64,000 bases of DNA from contig NC_050097.1 in the NCBI RefSeq assembly GCF_902167145.1, positions 43,818,095 through 43,882,094 of the forward strand, in the 5' to 3' direction. This document shows positions 9,241 through 22,319 of the stretch, piece by piece (position 1 is the first letter of the stretch; every line of letters starts with the position of its first letter). The notes below the pieces were generated by a model. It saw only the letters and a program-made list of their open reading frames with translations, was not told the origin of the DNA and did no database searches. The translations under genes were made by a program, and so were the position numbers. The DNA is from Zea mays (lineage: Eukaryota > Streptophyta > Magnoliopsida > Poales > Poaceae).

Positions 9241-12200
9241 TTGCAGGTTTATGCATCCGGGGGCTCAAGCTGGATTATCGACAGCGGATGCACAAACCAT
9301 ATGACGGGGGAGAAGAAGATGTTCACCTCCTACGTCAAGAATAAGGATTCCCAAGATTCAATCATATTCGGTGATGGGAACCAAGGCAAGGTGAAAGGTT
9401 TAGGCAAGATTGCAATATCCAATGAGCACTCTATCTCTAATGTGTTTTTAGTTGAGTCTCTTGGATATAATTTACTATCTGTCAGTCAATTATGTAATAT
9501 GGGATATAATTGTCTATTTACAAATGTAGATGTGTCTGTATTTAGAAGAAGTGATGGTTCACTAGCATTTAAGGGTGTACTAGACGGCAAACTTTATTTA
9601 GTTGATTTTGCAAAAGAGGAGGCCGGTCTAGATGCATGCTTAATCGCTAAGACTAGCATGGGCTGGCTGTGGCATCGCCGCTTAGCACATGTGGGGATGA
9701 AGAACCTTCACAAGCTTCTAAAGGAAGAACACGTGATAGGTTTGACTAACGTGCAATTCGAAAAAGATAGACCTTGTGCAGCTTGTCAAGCAGGTAAACA
9801 AGTGGGAGGAGCACATCACAGCAAGAATGTGATGACCACTTCAAGACCTCTGGAGCTGCTGCATATGGACCTCTTCGGACCCGTCGCCTATCTGAGCATA
9901 GGGGGAAGTAAGTATGGTTTAGTTATTGTGGATGACTTTTCCCGCTTCACTTGGGTATTCTTTTTGCAGGATAAGTCTGAAACCCAAGGGACCCTCAAGC
10001 GCTTCCTAAGGAGAGCTCAAAATGAGTTTGAACTCAAGGTGAAGAAGATAAGGAGCGACAATGGGTCCGAGTTCAAGAACCTTCAAGTGGAGGAGTTCCT
10101 TGAGGAGGAAGGGATCAAGCACGAGTTCTCCGCTCCCTACACACCACAACAAAATGGTGTGGTAGAGAGGAAGAACAGGACGCTCATTGATATGGCAAGG
10201 ACGATGCTTGGAGAGTTCAAGACCCCTGAGTGCTTTTGGTCGGAAGTCGTGAACATGGCTTGCCACGCCATCAACAGGGTCTACCTTCATCGCCTCCTCA
10301 AGAAGACATCATACGAGCTTCTAACCGGTAACAAACCCAATGTATCTTACTTTCGTGTATTTGGGAGCAAGTGCTACATTCTAGTGAAGAAGGGTAGAAA
10401 TTCTAAGTTTGCTCCCAAAGCTGTAGAAGGTTTTTTGTTAGGTTATGATTCAAATACAAAGGCGTATAGGGTCTTCAACAAATCATCGGGTTTGGTTGAA
10501 GTCTCTAGCGACATTGTATTTGATGAGACTAATGGCTCTCCAAGAGAGCAAGTTGTTGATCTTGATGATGTAGATGAAGAAGACGTTCCAACGGCCGCGA
10601 TACACACCATGACGATGGGAGATGTACGGCCTCGGGAACAATTGGAGCAAGATCAACCGTCTTCCTCAACTATGGTGCATCCCCCAACCCAAGATGACGA
10701 ACAGGTACCTCAAGTGGAGGCGCATGATCAAGGGGGAGCACAAGATGTTCAAGTTGAAGAGGAAGAAGCACCTCAGGCACCTCCAACCCAAGTTCGAGCG
10801 ACGATCCAAAGGGATCATCCCGTCGACCAGATATTGGGTGATATTAGCAAGGGAGTAACTACTCGTTCTCGATTAGTTAATTTTTGTGAGCATTACTCCT
10901 TTGTCTCTTCTATTGAGCCTTTCAGGGTAGAAGAGGCCTTGCTCGATCCGGACTGGGTGTTGGCCATGCAAGAGGAACTCAACAACTTCAAGAGAAATGA
11001 AGTTTGGACGCTGGTGCCTCGTCCTAAGCAAAATGTTGTGGGAACCAAGTGGATGTTCCGCAACAAACAAGACGAGAACGGAGTGGTGACAAGGAACAAG
11101 GCTCGACTTGTGGCAAAAGGTTATGCCCAAGTCGCAGGTTTGGACTTTGAGGAGACTTTTGCTCCTGTGGCTAGGCTAGAGTCCATTCGTATCTTGCTAG
11201 CATATGCCGCTCACCATTCTTTCAGGTTGTTCCAAATGGATGTGAAGAGCGCTTTCCTCAACGGGCCAATCAAGGAGGAGGTGTACGTAGAGCAACCCCC
11301 TGGCTTCGAGGATGAACGGTACCCCGACCACGTATGTAAGCTCTCTAAGGCGCTCTATGGACTTAAGCAAGCCCCAAGAGCGTGGTATGAATGCCTTAGA
11401 GACTTTCTAATTACCAATGCTTTCAAGGTTGGGAAAGCCGATCCAACTCTTTTCACTAAGACTTGTGACGGTGATCTTTTTGTGTGCCAAATTTATGTCG
11501 ATGACATAATATTTGGTTCTACTAATAAAAAGTCTTGTGAAGAGTTTAGCAGGGTGATGACGCAGAAATTCGAGATGTCGATGATGGGCGAGTTGAACTA
11601 CTTCCTTGGGTTCCAAGTGAAGCAACTCAAGGACGGCACCTTCATCTCTCAAACGAAGTACACGCAAGACTTGCTGAAGCGGTTTGGGATGAAGGATGCC
11701 AAGCCCGCAAAGACTCCGATGGGGACCGACGGACACACCGACCTCAACAAAGGAGGTAAGTCCGTTGATCAAAAGGCATACCGGTCAATGATAGGGTCAT
11801 TACTTTACTTATGTGCTAGTAGACCGGATATTATGCTTAGCGTATGCATGTGTGCTAGATTTCAATCCGATCCTAAGGAGTGTCACTTAGTGGCAGTGAA
11901 GCGAATCCTTAGATATTTAGTTGCTACGCCTTGCTTCGGGCTCTGGTATCCAAAGGGGTCTACCTTTGACTTGATTGGGTATTCAGATTCTGACTATGCT
12001 GGATGTAAGGTCGATAGGAAGAGTACATCGGGAACGTGCCAATTCTTAGGAAGGTCCCTGGTGTCATGGAATTCTAAGAAACAAACCTCCGTTGCCCTAT
12101 CCACCGTTGAGGCCGAGTATGTTGCCGCAGGAAAGTGTTGCGCACAACTACTTTGGATGAGGCAAACCCTCAGGGACTTTGGCTACAATCTGAGCAAAGT

Positions 12201-12447
12201 CCCACTCCTATGTGATAATGAGAGTGCTATCCGCATGGCGGAAAATCCTGTTGAACACAGCCGAACAAAGCACATAGACATCCGGCATCACTTTTTGAGA
12301 GACCACCAGCAAAAGGGAGATATCGAAGTGTTTCATGTTAGCACCGAGAACCAGCTAGCCGATATCTTTACCAAGCCTCTAGATGAGAAGACCTTTTGCA
12401 GGTTGCGTAGTGAGCTAAATGTCTTAGATTCGCGGAACTTGGATTGA
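9241..12447 (+). CDS. pol polyprotein of Sirevirus A (protease-integrase-RT-RNase H)
   Basis: An uninterrupted frame of about 1068 codons with every copia pol domain in order. Numbering from 9241: protease with DSGCTNH at residue 14; GAG-pre-integrase H/C zinc region around 140-185; integrase core with D210, D273 and E309 (DX35E spacing); RT with YVDD at 752-755; Ty1-type RNase H with D916, E959 and a later DNE, ending near residue 1050. No ATG fits the start. The frame is open only from 9196 and overlaps the gag frame by about 38 bp in the +1 register, so expression probably needs frameshifting or another gag-pol link. All catalytic residues I can check are present, so pol may be functional in trans. 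Confidence 0.93.
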   Translation: MQVYASGGSSWIIDSGCTNHMTGEKKMFTSYVKNKDSQDSIIFGDGNQGKVKGLGKIAISNEHSISNVFLVESLGYNLLSVSQLCNMGYNCLFTNVDVSVFRRSDGSLAFKGVLDGKLYLVDFAKEEAGLDACLIAKTSMGWLWHRRLAHVGMKNLHKLLKEEHVIGLTNVQFEKDRPCAACQAGKQVGGAHHSKNVMTTSRPLELLHMDLFGPVAYLSIGGSKYGLVIVDDFSRFTWVFFLQDKSETQGTLKRFLRRAQNEFELKVKKIRSDNGSEFKNLQVEEFLEEEGIKHEFSAPYTPQQNGVVERKNRTLIDMARTMLGEFKTPECFWSEVVNMACHAINRVYLHRLLKKTSYELLTGNKPNVSYFRVFGSKCYILVKKGRNSKFAPKAVEGFLLGYDSNTKAYRVFNKSSGLVEVSSDIVFDETNGSPREQVVDLDDVDEEDVPTAAIHTMTMGDVRPREQLEQDQPSSSTMVHPPTQDDEQVPQVEAHDQGGAQDVQVEEEEAPQAPPTQVRATIQRDHPVDQILGDISKGVTTRSRLVNFCEHYSFVSSIEPFRVEEALLDPDWVLAMQEELNNFKRNEVWTLVPRPKQNVVGTKWMFRNKQDENGVVTRNKARLVAKGYAQVAGLDFEETFAPVARLESIRILLAYAAHHSFRLFQMDVKSAFLNGPIKEEVYVEQPPGFEDERYPDHVCKLSKALYGLKQAPRAWYECLRDFLITNAFKVGKADPTLFTKTCDGDLFVCQIYVDDIIFGSTNKKSCEEFSRVMTQKFEMSMMGELNYFLGFQVKQLKDGTFISQTKYTQDLLKRFGMKDAKPAKTPMGTDGHTDLNKGGKSVDQKAYRSMIGSLLYLCASRPDIMLSVCMCARFQSDPKECHLVAVKRILRYLVATPCFGLWYPKGSTFDLIGYSDSDYAGCKVDRKSTSGTCQFLGRSLVSWNSKKQTSVALSTVEAEYVAAGKCCAQLLWMRQTLRDFGYNLSKVPLLCDNESAIRMAENPVEHSRTKHIDIRHHFLRDHQQKGDIEVFHVSTENQLADIFTKPLDEKTFCRLRSELNVLDSRNLD

Positions 12448-13238
12448 TTTATAGCATACATGTGTTTATGCCCTTGATCATGTTCCTTATGCATTTCGTT
12501 GCTTACGTATGGTGCTCAAGTTGTACAAACACTCCTCGGACCTCACAAGTCCTTTGTGCAAATGATGCACATATTTAGGGGGAGCTGTGCTACAACTTGA
12601 CCCTTTGAGACTAACCATGTGCTTGAGTTTGCTTGTTTTAGTCTCAAAGGAGGTTTGAAAGGGAAAAGGTGGACTTGGACCATGAAAGACTTCCACTGCA
12701 CTCCGATGAGAGGGTAACTTATTCCAAGTTCATCTCATGTACTCTTATTGCCTTTGTATTCTTATTAAAGATTTTGGTGAGGCAATGGGGTTACAGAGCC
12801 AACATTAATCCCGTTCTGGTGCTTGATGCCAAAGGGGGAGAAAATAAAGGCCAAAGTGATAAATGGATCAGCTACCACTTGAGAGATTTTGAAAATAGTA
12901 TAATAGAGCTTTTGGTTTGTCAAAACTCTTTTATTGTCTCTCTTGTCAAAAGTTGGCTTCTTGTGGGGAGAAGTGTTGATTAATATGGGAAAAGGGGGAG
13001 TTTTTGAATTCTTGAATCAATTTCTCTTGTAATGACTCTCTTTATGTCTTAACATGTGTGTTTGACTTAGAGATAGAAATTTGAGTTTGATTTGCAAAAA
13101 CAAACCAAGTGGTGGCAAAGAGTGATCCATATATGTCAAATTCGAATCAAATCAATTTGAGTTCTTATTTGAATTGATTTTGTATTTGTTCTACTTGCTT
13201 TATATTGTGTTGGCATAAATCACCAAAAAGGAGGAGAT
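12448..13238 (+). other. 3' untranslated region and polypurine tracts of Sirevirus A
   Basis: AGGGGGAG tracts lie at 12577, 12833 and 12993, and the PPT proper (AAAAAGGAGGAGAT, 13225-13238) abuts the LTR. Several such tracts before the 3' LTR are typical of Sireviruses. A 104-codon open frame (12669-12983) has no membrane or envelope features and is not counted as a gene. Confidence 0.8.
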
Positions 13239-14479
13239 TGAAAGGGAAATGTGCTCTTGGGCCATTTCTAAGTATTTTGGTGATTTAGTGTCCAACACAA
13301 GTGCCTAAGTGTAAAATGGTGGACAAAGTACAAATCAAGGATAAAGGTATGTTTCTCAGACTTAGTACATTGTTTTAGAGACTAATGTATTGTGTCTAAG
13401 TGCTGGAAACAGGAAAAATCGAATTGGAATTGTCTTGGCTCGAGCAGCCAAGAATCTGCTCAGTCTGGGAGCACCGGACTGTCCGGTGGTGCACCGGACA
13501 GTGTCCGGTGCGCCAGGCTGACTCGAAGCGAACTGGCTGCTCTCGGGAATTCACCGGCGACGTACGGCTATAATTCACCGGACTGTCTGGTGTGCACCGG
13601 ACTGTCCGGTGAGCCAACGGTCGGCCGGGCCAATGGTCGGCCGCGCGATCTGCGCGGGACACGTGGCCGAGCCAACGGCTAGAAGGGGGCACCGGACTGT
13701 CCGGTGTGCACCGGACATGTCCGGTGCGCCAACGGCTCTCTGGCTGCCAACGGTCGACTTCGCTGAAAAAGGAAAGAAATCGGGCACCGGACAGTGTCCG
13801 GTGTGCACCGGACTGTCCGGTGCGCCACGCGACAGAAGGCAAGATTTGCCTTCCTGGAATGCTCTCAACGGCTCCTAGCTGCCTTGGGGCTATAAAAGGG
13901 ACCCCTAGGCGCATGGAGGACAACACCAAGCATCCCTTGAGCACCATTGATCACTCACACATCATTCTTGCGTACTTGTTCGCCATTCTAGTGATTTGAG
14001 CCCCGTTCTAGTGTGCTAGTCTTTTGAGCTCAAGTCTGGGTCTTGTGTGTGCGTAATTTGCTGTGATCTTTGTGTCTTGTGTGAGTTGCTCATCCCTCCC
14101 TTACTCCGTGATTCTTTGTGAACATCAAAAGTGTAAGGGCGAGAGGCTCCAAGTTGTGGAGATTCCTCGCGAACGGGAAAAGAAAAGAAAAGCAAAACAC
14201 CGTGGTATTCAAGTTGATCATTGGATCACTTGAGAGGAGTTGAGTGCAACTCTCGTCCGTTGGGACGCCACAACGTGGAGTAGGCAAGTGTTGTACTTGG
14301 CCGAACCATGGGATAAACCACTGTGTCGTCTCTGTGTTGATCTCTTTGTGGTTATCGTATTGTGCAAGTTCTTCTCTCTAGCCACTTGGTGATTATTGTG
14401 CTAACACTTAACCAAGTTTTGTGGCTTAAGTTTTAAGTTTTACAGGATCACCTATTCACCCCCCCTCTAGGTGCTCTCA
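13239..14479 (+). repeat. 3' LTR of Sirevirus A (1241 bp)
   Basis: It is the same sequence as 5602-6802 with few substitutions, but carries two additional palindrome copies (about 13690-13710 and 13800-13820), each adding roughly 19 bp. One palindrome (near 13580) has a C-to-T change. TATA box at 13891. It ends GTGCTCTCA, followed by the target duplication ATACC. Confidence 0.95.
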
Positions 14480-14484
14480 ATACC

Positions 14485-14992
14485 GATTGCTAAGATGTTG
14501 GTAGATGGAGGGGCGGCTGTAAATCTAATGCCTTATTCATTGTACAGAAAATTAGGTAAACAAGATGACGAACTTGTCAAGACCAACATGACCCTCAGCG
14601 GTGTTGGAACTGATAGTTCGATCAAAGCCAGGGGAGTCACGTCCATTGAATTAACCATCGGGACTAAGACCCTTGCTGCTGCATTCTTCGTCGCTGATGT
14701 AGAAGGAAATTATAGTTTAATCCTAGGCAGAGATTGGATTCACGCCAATCAATGTATACCTTCTACATTACATCAAATGTTAATACAATGGGTAGGCGAT
14801 GACATAGAACAAGTACATGCTGATGTATCGGCCTACATCGCTGTGGCCAATGCCCCTATACTCTGGACTTATGAGACTGCTACATGTCTCACAGGAGTAG
14901 ATTTTTCTGATTATCAATTCATAAGTATAGATAAGAAAGGTTTCATTCCTGTAATGCTAGAGCCGATGGAGAATCGGCTAAATCCTAAATAA
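14485..14992 (+). pseudogene. Aspartic protease of element C, split by Sirevirus A
   Basis: Directly after the duplicated ATACC the frame resumes with the retropepsin active-site region (V-D-G-G-A then V-N-L), followed by the ILGRDWI motif near 14725, typical of gypsy proteases. The part upstream of the Sirevirus (about 5504-5601) supplies the segment just before the active site. The reading frame ends with TAA at 14990; RT lies in another frame. The protease would mature the gag-pol particle. Confidence 0.8.
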
Positions 14993-14999
14993 AGTTTAA

Positions 15000-17147
15000 A
15001 TGATGAATACACACAAAGTTCATGGGTCTTTGGTCACGGACAGTTCGGCTTCCAAGGCCGGATGGTCTGGTCTTTCACAAAAAGGTTCGGACTTTAAGAC
15101 CGAACATCTATCGCAGCGAAAAGACAATATTATGGATGATCTGGTCCCCGAGACCGGAAAGTCCACCGTCACACAAAGATCATCTAATTCCTCTGTGGGG
15201 AACATGATAGAGGAATTCAGAGATCTTGATAAACTAGGACAGGGGTTTACATCCGCCGATCCTTTGGAGGAGATTGACATAGGAGATGGTAAAACTCCAA
15301 GGCCGACTTTTGTAAACAAGACCCTAGAGACCGATCCTAGAGATGAGATGATCGGTCTATTGAAAGAATATTCAGATTGCTTTGCTTGGAATTACACTGA
15401 GATGCCTGGATTAAGCCGAGAGATCGTAGAGCATCGACTGCCTATTAAATCTGGTTTCAGACCTTTCAAGCAGAGAGCTAGAACATTTTGTCCAGATCTT
15501 CTCCCACACATCAAGGACGAAATCCACCGGCTGCTAGAAGCTGATTTTATCAGACCTTGCAGATACGCAGAGTGGGTCTCCAATATTGTGCCGGTGGAGA
15601 AGGAGTCAGGTAAGCTTAGAGTATGCATTGATTTCCGCAATTTAAATAGAGCAACTCCTAAAGATGAATATCCCATGCCCATAGCCGACACATTAATCAA
15701 TAATGCATCAGGAAATAGAATTATTAGCTTCCTTGATGGTAATGCCGGATATAATCAGATTTTCATGGCCGAAGAAGATGCGTCTAAAACGGCCTTTATA
15801 TGTCTAGGCTTCATTGGTTTATTTGAGTGGGTTGTCATGACATTTGGTCTGAAAAATGCTGGTGCTACTTATCAGAGGGCTATGAATTTGATCTTCCATG
15901 AATTGCTAGGAAACACTGTGGAAGTTTACATTGATGATATTGTAGTCAAATCGGCTGAGTTTAGTTCTCATATAGCTGATTTGCGCAAAGCCTTTGATAA
16001 AATGTGTCGATATGGTTTGAAAATGAACCCACGTAAATGTGCTTTTGGAGTGTCGACTGGTAAGTTTTTAGGATTTGTCATCCATGAACATGGTATAGAG
16101 ATAGACCTTGACCGAATCAAGTCTATTCGGAATGTGGGACCTCCGACCTGTAAGGTCGAGGTACAGAAGTTTCTCGGCATGGTGAATTATTTACGAAGGT
16201 TTATTTCTAACCTAGCCGGGAAGATTGATGTGTTCACCCCTATTCTTCGGCTTAAGAATGATGCCGAATTCGCTTGGGGGGGAGCAGAACAGCAAGAAGC
16301 ATTTGATCTCATCAAAAAATACTTATCTTCGACTCCCGTATTAAAAGCACCACGAGCAGGAGTACCATTCCGATTATACATTGCAGCTGAAGATAAGGTC
16401 ATTGGGGCTGTTCTGACACAAGAAACTGAGGGGAAGGAGCATGTGGTGACATATCTAAGCCGAAGGTTGGTGGATGCTGAAACAAGGTACACTTTTATTG
16501 AGAAGTTATGCTTATGCTTGTTTTATGCATGCACCAAATGTAGATGTTATTTACTGTCTAGTCATTGCACTGTTTCTGGTCAAGCCGGTGTGATCAAATA
16601 CATGTTGCGTAACCCAATTATGAGTGGTAGAATTGGTAAGTGGGCTTATGCACTCATAGAATATGACTTGTCCTATGAACCATTGAAATCTATGAAAGGC
16701 CAAGTCGTAGCGGATTTCATTGTAGAACATCGGATTAATGATATTCATAAACTAGACATGTCATACCTCACTATTACTCCTTGGACTTTATATTTTGATG
16801 GATCGGTTTGCAATGAAGGGCAAGGAATTGGCATCGTACTTGTTTCACCAAGTAATGTCTCCTTCGACTTCTTTAGCCGATTGAAAACCTATTGTACTAA
16901 TAATCAAGCTGAATATGAGGCCCTCTTATTCGGCTTGGAGCTTTTAAATTGTATGGGAGTAAAACATGTGAAGGCATTTGGTGATTCTCAGCTGGTCGTC
17001 CAACAAGTGTTAGAAGAATATCAATGCTTTGATGGTACTCTGAATAGTTACCTTGAAAAATGTTGGAGCATAATCCATTCTTTTGACGAATTCAGTATTC
17101 GACATATTTCGAGAGTTGAGAATCATAGAGCTAACAATCTGGCATAA
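15000..17147 (+). pseudogene. Reverse transcriptase and RNase H of element C
   Basis: A 715-codon frame. RT palm motifs include LRVCIDFRNLN, SFLDGNAGYNQI, FGLKNAGATYQRAM and the catalytic YIDD at residues 310-313. The classic retroviral-type RNase H follows (about 430-530), and then a second RNase H-like domain starting with YFDGSVCNEG and NNQAEYEALLFGLEL (about 595-715); a doubled RNase H is known in the Tat lineage. The TAA at 17145 sits where CAA would continue the frame up to the insertion of element B at 17222. The RT looks catalytically complete, but the element as a whole is broken. Confidence 0.85.
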
Positions 17148-17221
17148 GATGCATCAGGTTATCGGATAAAGCGAGGGAGATTCCACGACGCTGAAAATCT
17201 GATAACCGGTGTAGGGCCAAT

Positions 17222-18705
17222 TGAAAGTCGCCTAGAAGGGGGGTGGATAGGCGAAACCTGAAAATTAAAACTTTATCCCTCAACTAGATCCCTTGATTAG
17301 TGGTTAGAACAAGATATACAATTATCGGAGTATAAAAACTAAGTCCTTGCTTGTAAAGAGTATTGCTTTCAAATAATGCAGAATTGATAAATCAATACTA
17401 CTGATAAGTCTATAAGAATAAATCACGAGGGCTTAGATAAGAAGAGCAATAACACAAGTTCTTTGTTGCAAGATGTTGCTTCACCAAATGAGAATTTAAC
17501 TTAAAGCAACACCAAATAGTATTAGCAAAGAATAGTGCAAGAAAAACTTAGAAATGGAAGGATCAAACAAATCACAAGCAATAAGCACACGAGACACGAG
17601 TGATTTGTTTTACCGAGGTTCGGCCCTCGAAGGCCTAGTCCCCGTTGAGGAGTCCACTAAGGACGAGTCTTTTTCAACCCTTTCCCTCTCTCCACCGATC
17701 ACTCAAGATCGGCGAGCTCTTCTTATTCTCAAGGATCACTTAAGACCCCACAAGGACCACCACACTCTTTGGTGTCTCTTGCTTAGCTTTTACAAGCCTC
17801 CAAAACTTTGGAGGAAGTTCAATGGGAGTCAAAACTGCACGCGCAAATGAACACAAAGATGTAGCACACACTATCTCTCAAAGAATCTCACAAGGCACTA
17901 GTGCTAAACTCAAATGAGTAGCTCTCTCTTTCTTGCTTTCTCTTTTGTGGCACTTGTGTTGGTTGTGGTGATCTAAATCTTGTGTATATGATGGATCAAT
18001 GAATATATGTGGTTGGGAGGGCTTGAGTATGTCAACTAGGTGACTTGGAATGTTGCTTGGGCTCCCACACTTTGAAGTGGCCGGTTGGGGTGGTTTTTAT
18101 AGCTACCAACCAAAATATAGCCGTTGGTGAAGTCTGCTGGCGAAGGGCGCACCGGACAGTCCGGTGCGCCACCGGACAGTGTCCGGTGCGCCGCCACGTC
18201 ATCCTCCCGTTAGGGCTTGGAACCGGTCGATCGTTGGAGGTTTTGTCCTCATGTGGCACCGGACAGTCTGGTGCCGCACCGAACAGTCCGGTGCCCCTCT
18301 GACTTCTGCTCTGACATTCTGAATTGCACTGTTCACTTTGCAGAGTCGACCATTGCGCGCAGATAGCCGTTGCTCCGCTGGTGCACCGGACACTGTCCGG
18401 TGAATTATAGCGGAGCTGCGCCTGGGAAACCCGAAGGTGAAGAGTTCGAGCTGATTCACCCTGGTGCACCGGACACTGTCCGGTGGCACACCGGACGGTC
18501 CGGTGCGCCAGACCAGGGCAGCCTTCGGTTTCCTTTTTGCTCCTTTCTTTTGAGACCTAACTTGTTCTTTTGATTGGTTTGTGTTAAACCTTTGGCACCT
18601 GTAGAATGTATAATCTTGAACAAACTAGTTAGTCCAATTATTTGTGTTGGGCAATTCAACCACTAAAATCAATTAGGAAAAAGGTGTAAGCCTAATTCCC
18701 TTTCA
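17222..18705 (-). repeat. 3' LTR of element B (1484 bp)
   Basis: On the minus strand it reads TGAAAGGGAATTAGGC to GGCGACTTTCA. It carries CACCGGAC-type palindromes around 18148-18190, 18255-18295, 18380 and 18463-18506, some with point changes. The minus-strand TATA equivalent lies near 18091-18100. It is 21 bp longer than the 5' LTR; the differences map to the palindrome zones. Confidence 0.93.
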
Positions 18706-21700
18706 ATCTCCCCCTTTTTGGTGATTGATGCCAACACAAACCAAAGCAAATATAGTAGTGTATAATTGAACTAGTTTGCATAATGTAAGTGCAAAGGTTA
18801 CTAAGAATTGAACCAATAAATTTTCATAAGATATGCGTGGATTGTTTTTTTTATATTTTAACATTTTGGACCACGCTTGCACCACATGTTTTGTTTTTGC
18901 AAATCCTTTTGTAAATTCTTTTCAAAGTCCTTTTGCAAATAGTCAAAGGTAAATGAATAAGATTTTGAGAAGCATTCTCAAGATTTGAAATTTTCTCCCC
19001 CTGTTTCAAATGCTTTTCCTTTGACTAAACAAAACTCCCCCTTAATAAAATCCTCCTCTTAGTGTTCAAGAGGGTTTTAGATATGAGTTTTTGAAGAGGG
19101 TGTTCCAATTTGAAATTCTATCAAAAATAGGATACCAATTGAAAAAATTCATCATTTCAAGACCTTTTCTTAACTCAAATTTTGAAAATTGGTGGTGGTG
19201 CGGTCCTTTTGCTTTGGGCTAATACTTTCTCCCCCTTTGGCATGAATCGCCAAAAACGGATACTTTGAGTGAAATATAAGCCCCCGTTTTTTTACTTTCT
19301 CTCCCCCTTTGGCAAATAATATATGTGTGAAGATTATACCAAATTAGAGAGCTATACGGAATACCGACAAGGAAGGATAATACCAAAGATGTAGAGTGGA
19401 AGCGATGTTGTTGCCGAATACTCCGTTTCCCTTTCAATCTAAGACTTAATACATGAGATGCTCATGGAAACATATTAGTCTTAGCCTTAGCAAAATAGAG
19501 ATAGGAAATATGCAAATGTACCAAAGGAAAGGGACATGATTAAAAGGATATGTCAATTAAGCTTAAATAGTTCTATATAATATAGATTGCTCCCCCTAAG
19601 TATGTGCATGGAGAGGAACACATATTTTGGCCTTAAATGCCAATTGCACATAATTAGGTTAATGAGAACATGTTTATATTATACAGAAGATGAAGTGCAT
19701 TATGTCATAGTATAAGAATAGTGCTCATGACAGTTTATGCACTTATGAAAGCATGTTAAAATATTTTAAGCATTTACCCTTAAGGAATTCAAAGAGACTT
19801 AAGGACCATCCACCTTTGGAACAAAGGCAGCTTATCCTCGTTACAAGGTTAAGCTTTAAGCTCTTTGACAATAAAATCACTTCACCCAATTGTAACAAAG
19901 ATACATAAATGTAGGAATGAATTGTTTAAAAAGTTAAACTAGATATGAAGCAGGGCTATGCTTAGACATGCTTTCTCTTCCTTTCATACAAGATATGCAA
20001 CGAGTGTATAGAAAAAGGAAGATTTAGGTACATGTAAAAATGAGAGGAAGTAGTTTTACCTTTTTGTACCTGCTCATAGAGACGCTCTCATCATTGTGCT
20101 TTGTCCTTAGTCTTAGTTGTTTAAGACCTATACTTAAGACAATATATGGAAATCTTTTGCACAAGAGAGAGTTCTACAACTAGTGATCTTTTTCTAAGCA
20201 TATATTACGAATTGCATAGATGTATAATGAATTCTCCTTTTAACTTAGTGCATACTAAGATAGATGTTGATTGATAGAAAATGTGGCACTAAGAGACATA
20301 AGTGTTCATTCAATGATCAAACGAATAACAAATGCGATCAGAAGAACAACATATGCATTAGATAAGCTTTGAAGTAGGAGAATCCAGTAAATATGCTACT
20401 TTAGCAATGAAAGCAACAATCCTTGATAAGAGCGACATTATTTTAACAAGTTGGATTGATATGTAGTAGCATACATCATGAGAAACTTATTCTTATGCAA
20501 GAGACTATATGAGATTACTAGGATAAAGCGATAGTCTCGATATGATCAGGATATAGAAATAGGCTCCCCCTAGAGATATGCATCAAAGAATTGAAATGAA
20601 AGGAATAGATGCATTCAACTTTAGAGACGAATAGGGAGAAGCACCATTCATCTTGATCAAGGCTTACAAGATTTGCAATAAACATTTTATGCCTAGTATT
20701 CTCACAATGAAAAAGATTTAGAATGCTTACAACCACACCATTGATTGTTTTGAAGATCTCATTATCCAAGTAGGTGTTGTTGCTCTTGATTGCTTCATTT
20801 TTCATTTGAGTGTCCTCCCTTTATAGTTGACTCTTTTTCCTTCCAAACTTATTGAAAATACTCAAGAGAGATGTTAATAGCACAAGGGAGTACATGATGA
20901 AGAATGATTTCTTTTAGATAAGGAATATAAACAATTCATCATTCATAAGTCACACAGACATGAAGTAAAATCCTTAACATTAGTGCACATTATTAGAAAA
21001 GAGGAATAAGCACCTTTTTATATATCTTGATCAATCATAGGAATTTTACTTCTTCATATTGAATTTATTATTATGACTTAAGAGCATATCAATATGAGAA
21101 CAGATATAGCAAAGGCATGAATTAGATTCTAATGGACAAGTGCATTTTATGAGAGTGAGATTGAATGCACACTTAGTAAAAATTAAGTCCAATAAAGAAT
21201 CTATTCTTCACATAGCTAGTATATGATAAATTAGAGTAAACAACCATTGATGGGAACTATATTTGATTAAGAAGATTAGTTCTCATACCTTTGCTTTTAC
21301 CTTTCTTCCTTTGGGTGAAGAGTAACCCTTGTGGCTTGCGGCTTGCACTTACTATCTTGTATAAGAAAGCTCAAAGGATATGCCATTAGTTACACAAGCA
21401 CTAGTTTCCTTTTTGTAATCATTTTTGACAAGGAATGAAAAGTGGATTACCAAAGCATGGAAACTTTATAGTGTGAACTAGACTATTCCATGATATATGC
21501 TTAGTTTTAACTTATGAAACAAGCATATTTAATTCTTTAAGATAACAGGAACAAATCTAATTCAATCATGGAGAGCGATAAATATAGAAGAATCATATCC
21601 AATATAAGCAAGAAGACAATTGGATTGATTTTCCTTTTAAGTTATATTGCGCACTTCCAAAGAGAAACTTATTCTCTACTAGTGAGACTACATGGGTTAC

Positions 21701-22319
21701 TTAAATAAAAGCATTAGTCTCACTATTCTAGTTATAGAGAGAATTTTCCTTTTATAAGTGTCCTAAGGATTTGAATTCCTTACATGACACCTTATTCTTT
21801 TAGGAACTTGAAATATCTCTCCATATCTAGAATCATGGCAATAATAAGATAATTAGTGGAAAAAACATGCCATGGGTACTTCCAACAGTTTAAAGTATGT
21901 AGATTGTCAAAATATAGAAATGATGAATACTCAATCTACCATATTAGAGGAATTTCTTCAAAGAATGGTGAGATAATTTAAGAATATTTGCAGTGCTGTT
22001 TTTTTCTATGTGACTACACAAGACACATAAGAAATGATACTTTAAGATACTTGCGCTTAAAATTATAATTGTTACCATCCTTTGGCTTTCCTCCATGTTG
22101 TAGGTCTTGATTTTTCGGCACAGGATTAATTCCTTATTTCCTACAACACCAATATCTTCCCCGAGATGATATGAGTTTTAGATATAATAATTCAAAATAA
22201 CCTTGGGTCAATCATGGATATAGATCATTGAAGATTGATAGCTTGAGTTAATAGAAATTGAATTGACTCTCTCAAGAACCCCAAAGCTTCATATCATCTC
22301 ATTCTCCTGCAAAGCTTTG
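18706..22319 (-). other. Non-coding interior of element B where pol would be expected
   Basis: An AT-rich stretch of 3.6 kb without an open frame of convincing length or any domain motif on either strand. The only structure I see is a series of CTCCCCCT tracts (AGGGGGAG on the element's sense strand) at about 18995, 19034, 19229, 19301, 19590 and 20564, plus the PPT at 18706-18723. Their number and spread exceed those in Sirevirus A. The segment could be decayed pol, unrelated filler or captured DNA; I cannot tell. Confidence 0.7.

Larger units (their letters stand above)
5602..14479 (+). mobile_element. Element A: Ji-like Sirevirus (Ty1/copia)
   Basis: This is a complete LTR retrotransposon with a perfect 5-bp target duplication ATACC (5597-5601 and 14480-14484). 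Its parts are 5' LTR 5602-6802, PBS 6805, gag 6852-9233, pol 9241-12447, a long untranslated 3' region with AGGGGGAG tracts, PPT 13225-13238 and 3' LTR 13239-14479. The order integrase then RT is that of copia. The LTR palindromes and multiple polypurine tracts are Sirevirus hallmarks. The LTRs are nearly identical apart from palindrome copy number, so insertion looks recent. The insertion site lies a few codons upstream of element C's protease active site. Confidence 0.93.

Noticed and set aside
12669..12983. Possible envelope-like ORF after pol of Sirevirus A
   Set aside because: Only 104 codons, with no signal peptide, transmembrane pattern or coiled coil. The region holds purine tracts instead.
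13396..13947. Long minus-strand open frame (183 codons) across the Sirevirus LTR, and similar frames at 5759-6193 and 18032-18469
   Set aside because: They arise because the GC-rich palindromes lack stops on both strands and repeat in register. They have no start context, no domain and no conservation apart from the LTR itself.
21280..21360. A possible exon/intron border in the interior of element B
   Set aside because: A short codable stretch with a GT-like end on the minus strand, but no continuing frame on either side.
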